DNA of 64,000 bases, from assembly GCF_900230185.1 (NCBI RefSeq), contig NZ_OCSR01000001.1:4340001-4404000 (forward strand), read 5' to 3'. Position 1 is the first letter of the stretch. Each line of letters starts with the position of its first letter. The stretch is from Burkholderia sp. OK233. Its GTDB lineage: Bacteria > Pseudomonadota > Gammaproteobacteria > Burkholderiales > Burkholderiaceae. Of the stretch, positions 59,805 through 64,000 are shown piece after piece. The translations under genes were made by a program, and so were the position numbers. The notes below the pieces were generated by a model. That model saw nothing but the letters and a program-made list of their open reading frames with translations. It made no database searches and was not told where the DNA came from.

Positions 59805-60314
59805 TTATTCGTTGCCGCCGCTGGTGCCACCGCCGGTGCCACCATTACCACCATGATTGCCGCCACCATGGTTGCCACCGTCGCCGCCGCCCGTGCCGAA
59901 CAGACGCCGGCGGCGTGTTACGACCACCGGACCGTCAGACGTGCTGCTGCTACGATCGGACGCAGGGCGATCCGAAGACGGCGCGCCATACGACTCGCGC
60001 GGTTCACGCGGCTCACGGTGATCGCGCGGTTCACGCGAGCCGTGCGGGCCACGCGTGGTGTGCTCGCCATGCGAAGGCCGCCCCCCGGCGCGCGGCGCCG
60101 GACGCGTGCCGGTGTCGAGCTGGATCGTCGAGATCGCGCGCTTGTAAATGCCTTGCAGGCCGACAGGCGTGCGCAGCATCACCAGATACTGATCGAACGA
60201 CTCGATGCATCCTGTCAGGCGAATGCCGTTGACAAGATAGATCTCGACGCGCTTTCGTTCTTTGCGCGCAGCGTTCATGAAGTCGTTTTGCGGATGCGAT
60301 TCTGCGGAAGCCAT
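59805..60314 (-). CDS. hfq2: Hfq-like RNA chaperone with Gly-rich tail (Hfq2 type)
   Basis: The 169-residue product has an Hfq/Sm domain in about residues 9-66: NDFMNAARKERKRVEIYLVNG, then IESFDQYLVML and IYKRAISTIQ. Hfq binds sRNAs and mRNAs as a hexamer. The proximal-face motif YKHA reads YKRA here (Arg59). About 100 residues follow that are Arg/Glu/Ser/His-rich and then Gly/Asn-rich. Burkholderia species are known to carry a second Hfq with such a tail. The ATG at 60314 is used; a TTG at 60320 is the alternative. Confidence 0.9.
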   Translation of the reverse strand: MASAESHPQNDFMNAARKERKRVEIYLVNGIRLTGCIESFDQYLVMLRTPVGLQGIYKRAISTIQLDTGTRPAPRAGGRPSHGEHTTRGPHGSREPRDHREPREPRESYGAPSSDRPASDRSSSTSDGPVVVTRRRRLFGTGGGDGGNHGGGNHGGNGGTGGGTSGGNE

Positions 60315-60682
60315 GGACAATTCAGGTTAGAAAGACGGTTGTTCGCCGCGATTCTACCCTGTGTGGGGGCAGAACGCGTCGGCGGGCGAACTGCGTCCAC
60401 TATAACGGCTTGCGCGGACATAAGCATCTGATAACTATTAGCTGTAACGTTGAGTTACGAATCTGCCGACGAATAGCGCTTTCACCGGCCCCGTTCGGTC
60501 GGACCCGCGCTCGGGCGCGCCCGAACGGGGTGGCGGAAAAAGATCGCTCGTGCCGGTGCTACACATGGAATAAAACACAGCCTGCTCACGTTAAGTCAGG
60601 CATGGCAGCGTTGCATTTCGCACGTGGCCGATCGGATCCCCGGCTCGCAGGCGCCGGCCGGGCGCTCATCAGGAGACTGACC
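60315..60682. other. Intergenic region upstream of the lipoprotein-sigma operon
   Basis: A 10-bp perfect inverted repeat CCCCGTTCGG/CCGAACGGGG lies at 60489-60498 and 60521-60530. Downstream GGAAAA could belong to an ECF-type -35, but this is not firm. No gene seen. Confidence 0.5.
60489..60530. promoter_or_regulatory. 10-bp inverted repeat upstream of the ECF operon
   Basis: Perfect 10-bp arms flank 22 nt of G/C-rich sequence, about 150 bp before the small lipoprotein gene. It may be an operator or a terminator-like structure for the divergent hfq-like gene region. Confidence 0.5.
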
Positions 60683-60820
60683 ATGAAAGTATCCCGCATT
60701 CTTTCCGCCACCTTCGTGCTGCTGGCGCTCGCGCTAGGCTCGCTCGCAACGAGCGGCTGCACCACCGACAGCAGCGCCTCGGGCGCCAGCGGTAACACTG
60801 GCAGCGGCGGCGGCTACTGA
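60683..60820 (+). CDS. Small lipoprotein, 45 aa
   Basis: A 45-residue predicted lipoprotein with signal MKVSRILSATFVLLALALGS in part and lipobox TSGC; the mature peptide is about 20 residues, Ser/Gly-rich, ending GSGGGY. AGGAG precedes the ATG. It lies 3 bp upstream of the ECF sigma gene, so all three genes to 62220 probably form one operon. Function unknown. Confidence 0.75.
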   Translation: MKVSRILSATFVLLALALGSLATSGCTTDSSASGASGNTGSGGGY

Positions 60821-60823
60821 GCG

Positions 60824-61378
60824 TTGCCACGCCGGGTGAGTTTCGAAGCGGAAGTGATTTCGTGGCTCCCGCAGTTGCGCCGCTACGCGCGCGCACTGAC
60901 GGGAGACCGCGCATGGGCCGACGACCTCGTGCAGGATACGGCGGAGCGCGCGCTCGCGCGCTGGTCTGCGTTCCGTCCGAACAGCAACCTGCGTGCGTGG
61001 CTCCTGACGATCCTGCGGCATCTTTACATCGATCAGTTGCGCGGCCGCCGCGAGATTGCCGTCGACGATGAAAGCGCGCCGTGGCGCAATCTCGAAGCGC
61101 CGCATGGCGAGGTCGACGGTCTGGTGTTGCGCGATCTGCAGCGCGCGCTGTATTGCCTGCCGGTCGAGCAACGGGAAGTGCTGCTGCTCGTTTGCGTGGA
61201 GGAACTGTCTTATCAGGAAGCATCGAAAGCGCTCGGCGTGCCGATCGGCACGGTGATGTCGCGGCTGTCGCGCGCGCGGGAACATATGCGCGTGCTGATG
61301 ACGGAGGGGCCGGTTGAAGGGGGCGCTGTGGGGTTGGCGCGAAAAGTCCCGCCGCTGAAAGTAGTGAGAAATCCGTGA
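60824..61378 (+). CDS. ECF-type RNA polymerase sigma factor
   Basis: A 184-residue ECF sigma factor. Region 2 is LPQLRRYARALTGDRAWADD...TAERAL with LRAWLLTILRHLYIDQLR; region 4 is LPVEQREVLLLVCVEELSYQEASKALGV (in part), then IGTVMSRLSRAREHM. It likely directs a small stress regulon and is held by the membrane protein encoded next. The start is probably TTG at 60824, 3 bp after the lipoprotein gene; GTG at 60836 is an alternative. Its stop overlaps the anti-sigma ATG. Confidence 0.88.
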   Translation: MPRRVSFEAEVISWLPQLRRYARALTGDRAWADDLVQDTAERALARWSAFRPNSNLRAWLLTILRHLYIDQLRGRREIAVDDESAPWRNLEAPHGEVDGLVLRDLQRALYCLPVEQREVLLLVCVEELSYQEASKALGVPIGTVMSRLSRAREHMRVLMTEGPVEGGAVGLARKVPPLKVVRNP

Positions 61379-62220
61379 TGAATAACGACCACGATTCCAG
61401 CTTGCCTGAGGGGCCCGATCTGCGAGCCCTGTCGGCGTTCGTCGACGGCGAATTGCCGCCTGGGGAGCGCGCCGCGATCGAGGCGCAACTGGCGCAGCAG
61501 CCGCACGCTGCCGCGAGAGTGGCCGCGTGGCGCGCGCAGAAAGCGGCGCTGCAGGCGCTGTGTGGCGCGCCGCAGCGCAGCGAGCACGGTGAGAGCGTCG
61601 GACAGAGCGACCCAGACGACGAGCCGGCTTTCATCGTAGTGCGGCGGCCGACGCCGTGGTGGCAACGCGTCGGCCTTGCGGCGTGCTGGCTTGCGGCCGG
61701 CGCGGGTCTCGCGCTCGCTTTGGGGCCGCTCGCCCCGCGTCTGACGGGCGGTGCGTGGAATGGCCTGGGCGGCCAGCCGCCGAGTTTTGCCGAGCGCGCC
61801 GATATCGCCTACGCGGTGTACACGCCTGAGCGGCGTCATCCCGTCGAAGTCGCCGCGAACGAGGAAGAGCATCTGATCAACTGGCTGTCCAAACGCCTGA
61901 ACCGGCCGCTGTCGGTGCCCTCATTGCAGGAGTACGGTTACTCGCTGGTGGGGGGGCGTCTGTTGCCTGGCGAAGCAGGACCGGCCGCGCAGTTCATGTA
62001 CGAAAATACCAGCGGCGCGCGCCTCACGCTGTACATCACCGGAATTGCTCGCGACGAAACCGCATTCCGCCTGTTCCGCGACGGTAACCGCCGGACCTTC
62101 TACTGGGTCAGCGACCGCATGGGCTACGCGCTATCCGGCCCGATTTCGGAAGACAAGCTGCGCTCGATTGCTATCGAAGTGTGCAGCGCGCTAGGCGGCA
62201 AACCGGAGGCCTGGCAGTAA
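61378..62220 (+). CDS. Membrane anti-sigma factor
   Basis: A 280-residue protein. The cytoplasmic N-terminus (about 1-60) has an anti-sigma helical pattern (LRALSAFVDGELPPGERAAIE, in part: SAFVDGELPPGERAAIEAQL) without the His/Cys zinc motif. One transmembrane helix lies at about 98-118 and a periplasmic domain of about 160 residues follows. The ATG overlaps the sigma stop (TGATG), so translational coupling is likely. The inducing signal is unknown. Confidence 0.88.
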   Translation: MNNDHDSSLPEGPDLRALSAFVDGELPPGERAAIEAQLAQQPHAAARVAAWRAQKAALQALCGAPQRSEHGESVGQSDPDDEPAFIVVRRPTPWWQRVGLAACWLAAGAGLALALGPLAPRLTGGAWNGLGGQPPSFAERADIAYAVYTPERRHPVEVAANEEEHLINWLSKRLNRPLSVPSLQEYGYSLVGGRLLPGEAGPAAQFMYENTSGARLTLYITGIARDETAFRLFRDGNRRTFYWVSDRMGYALSGPISEDKLRSIAIEVCSALGGKPEAWQ

Positions 62221-62487
62221 CGCTGAACGCACGGCAAGCACCTGGACAGGCAACACGTCGGTCATTGGATTCCGCTGCAACACGTGGTAACAGAATCGAC
62301 GTGCGCTCGCGCGCGCCATCGGAATAGCGGCGCGCGGCGCGACGTTTACTCGATGCAGGATCATGCTGTCCCGCCTTGCAAGCGCGCTGGTACGGCACGG
62401 TCTCGTGCGAGGCAAACCGACGGGGTCTTTACGGTGTCGATACGCTCTTTGCGAGTCGCAACGCCGGCGCGTCGAGGCAGCGAAATC

Positions 62488-62967
62488 ATGCTTACTTTTC
62501 ATCAGTTCGGCACGGGGCTGCGTTTCGGCGTAGCGTGTCTGTGCGTGTGCGCCGCTTATGCGGCACCGGTCGAAGCGCAATCGGATGCGAATGCGCCGTC
62601 GACTGATACGTCGACCTGCCGCTTTGTGGTGGGTCAGGCGGAAATCGACGGCGTCATGCAGCAGGTCAGCGGCCGCGCGTGCCGTCAGCCCGACGGCAGC
62701 TGGCAGATCGTCGAAGACGATGCCGCCGCGCAGGCGATGGCGCCGGCGTATTACTACGATCCATGGTATTGGGGGCCGCCGGTGGCATTCGCTGGCGTGT
62801 CGGTCATTTTCGTCGACCGCTTTCATCATTTTCATCACATGGATCATGTGCGTTATGGGCGCGGATCGTATGGAATGGGTGGGCGCGGCGGCTGGCATGG
62901 CGGCTCGTCGACACACATGTGGGGCGGGATGTCGCACGGCGGTGGTGGCGGTGGGATGCACCGCTAG
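62488..62967 (+). CDS. Secreted Gly/His-rich protein
   Basis: A 159-residue protein with a Sec signal peptide ending at VEA near residue 30. The mature part has a short folded section (CRFVVGQAEIDGVMQQVSGRACRQ in part, with two Cys), a Tyr/Trp/Pro-rich segment (YYYDPWYWGPP) and a His/Gly-rich tail (FHHFHHMDH, GGGGGGMHR). GAGG is 10 bp before the ATG. The frame is open upstream to 62284, but that stretch looks non-coding. Function unknown; metal binding by the His clusters is possible. Confidence 0.7.
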   Translation: MLTFHQFGTGLRFGVACLCVCAAYAAPVEAQSDANAPSTDTSTCRFVVGQAEIDGVMQQVSGRACRQPDGSWQIVEDDAAAQAMAPAYYYDPWYWGPPVAFAGVSVIFVDRFHHFHHMDHVRYGRGSYGMGGRGGWHGGSSTHMWGGMSHGGGGGGMHR

Positions 62968-63006
62968 TTTGCCGCCGCACACACGTATCGCCGCAAAGGA
63001 GATGCC

Positions 63007-64000
63007 TTGACGCGCAGCTTGCCGCCGAAAGTTTCCGCCGCCGGGTTCGATCGCGCGCTTGCCGGCTGGCGCGCAATCGTCGGCGAGTCGCACGTGGTGA
63101 CCTCGGCCGCCGGGCTCGCCGCGTACCTCGATCCGTTCGCGCCCGGCGAGCGCGAAGCGTTCTCCGCGTCGGCCGCGTTGCTGCCTGCGTCGGTCGACGA
63201 GATTCGCGCAGTGTTGCGGATTGCCAATCAATTTCGCATTCCGTTGTGGACGGTCTCGACCGGACGCAACTTCGCGTACGGCGGCGCCGCGCCGCGGCTG
63301 GCCGGTTCAGTCGTGCTCGATCTGCAGCGGATGAATCGCATCATCGAAGTGAACGAGACGCTTGCCTACGCGTTGGTCGAACCGGGCGTCAGCTACTTCG
63401 ATCTCTACGCGCATTTGCGCGAAAAAGGCTACAAGCTGTGGGTCGATCCGCCCGCGGCGGGTTGGGGCAGCGTGGTCGGCAATACGCTCGAGCGCGGCTT
63501 CGGCTATACCGCGTACGGCGATCACGCGGCGGCGCAGTGCGGCATGGAAGTGGTGCTCGCCAACGGCGACGTGTTGCGAACCGGGATGGGCGGAATCGAA
63601 ATCGGCACCGCGTGGCAACTGTATCAACCAGGCTTTGGGCCGTCCTTCGACGCGATGTTCATGCAGTCGAACTACGGCATCGTGACCAAGCTCGGTGTCT
63701 GGCTGATGCCCGCGCCGCCCGCGTATCTGCTCGGCGAAATCCAGTTCCGGCACGAAGAGGATCTCGAAACGATCGTCGATATTTTGCGACCATTGCGGCT
63801 CGATGAAACGATCCGCAACAATGCGGTGATCGAAGGCGGTTTGCGCCGGGCCGCGGGACTGTCGGCCCGTCAACAGTGGTACGAAGGCAAAGGCGCGATG
63901 CCCGAAAGCGCGGTGGCGGCCATGCTCGACAAGCTGAACGTGGGCCGCTGGAATCTTCATTTCGCACTGTACGGGACGCCTGAATTGATCGACGCGCGTT
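63007..64000 (+). CDS. FAD-linked oxidoreductase of the vanillyl-alcohol oxidase family (5' part)
   Basis: The 331 visible residues run off the right edge without a stop codon. The FAD_binding_4 domain is clear: WTVSTGRNFAYGGAAPRLAG, VEPGVSYFDLYAHLREKGY, DPPAAGWGSVVGNTLERGFGYT in part and GMEVVLANGDVLRTGMGG. These match the 4-cresol dehydrogenase / vanillyl-alcohol oxidase / eugenol oxidase group, which oxidises para-substituted phenols. The start is TTG at 63007 with a perfect AAAGGAG 5 bp upstream; ATG at 63002 is out of frame. The covalent-flavin residue lies beyond the window. Confidence 0.88.
   Translation, partial: MTRSLPPKVSAAGFDRALAGWRAIVGESHVVTSAAGLAAYLDPFAPGEREAFSASAALLPASVDEIRAVLRIANQFRIPLWTVSTGRNFAYGGAAPRLAGSVVLDLQRMNRIIEVNETLAYALVEPGVSYFDLYAHLREKGYKLWVDPPAAGWGSVVGNTLERGFGYTAYGDHAAAQCGMEVVLANGDVLRTGMGGIEIGTAWQLYQPGFGPSFDAMFMQSNYGIVTKLGVWLMPAPPAYLLGEIQFRHEEDLETIVDILRPLRLDETIRNNAVIEGGLRRAAGLSARQQWYEGKGAMPESAVAAMLDKLNVGRWNLHFALYGTPELIDAR

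Overview
The window is about 64 kb of high-GC chromosomal DNA with long, densely packed genes. Gene content and order point to a Burkholderiaceae genome, most likely Paraburkholderia or Burkholderia sensu lato: the rimP-nusA-infB-rbfA-truB block next to an EmrAB-type pump, typA and the odhA-odhB-lpdA operon, a second Hfq with a long glycine-rich tail, DUF2968 and DUF3613 proteins, and a tad pilus locus. This assignment is inferred from content, not from a database search. No rRNA, tRNA, CRISPR array, complete insertion sequence or prophage was recognised.

Region 1 (1-12.2 kb) is mixed housekeeping and accessory material: recD, a VC0807-type membrane protein, the ribosome-rescue factor arfB, an EAL-domain c-di-GMP phosphodiesterase, a small monooxygenase-fold protein, several small secreted or unknown proteins, a YdcF-type membrane protein, an orphan transposase-like DUF4096 gene, a LysR regulator and a PLP aminotransferase. 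A 12-copy 8-bp tandem repeat lies between recD and the membrane protein gene.

Region 2 (12.6-22.7 kb) is the translation and RNA block: scpB, rluB (with very long disordered tails and a TTG start), then rimP-nusA-infB-rbfA-truB. The operon has a recognisable promoter, an intrinsic terminator inside the leader and several strong intercistronic hairpins, so attenuation or processing is plausible. Region 3 (22.8-27.8 kb) is a MarR-controlled tripartite efflux operon on the minus strand (marR, outer-membrane factor, emrA-like, emrB-like). Region 4 (28.1-37.4 kb) holds typA, the 2-oxoglutarate dehydrogenase genes odhA-odhB-lpdA, and zapE.

Region 5 (37.5-58.5 kb) is the most distinctive. A second orphan DUF4096 gene and a DUF2147 protein precede a minus-strand group of a two-partner-secretion-type outer-membrane transporter and two paralogous low-complexity lipoproteins. 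Divergent from them is a full tad/Flp pilus locus (flp, prepilin peptidase, tadE, cpaB/rcpC, cpaC/rcpA, tadZ, tadA, tadB, tadC, tadD, a DUF3613 protein, tadG, a VpsR-like AAA+ regulator, a DUF2968 protein). The orphan transporter plus lipoprotein pair beside the pilus locus is the best candidate here for an undescribed surface system.

Region 6 (58.5-64 kb) has an intergenic repeat-like hairpin element, a tiny conserved acidic protein, an hfq2-type gene, a small lipoprotein / ECF sigma / anti-sigma operon, a secreted Gly/His-rich protein and the 5' part of a vanillyl-alcohol-oxidase-family flavoprotein that runs off the right edge.
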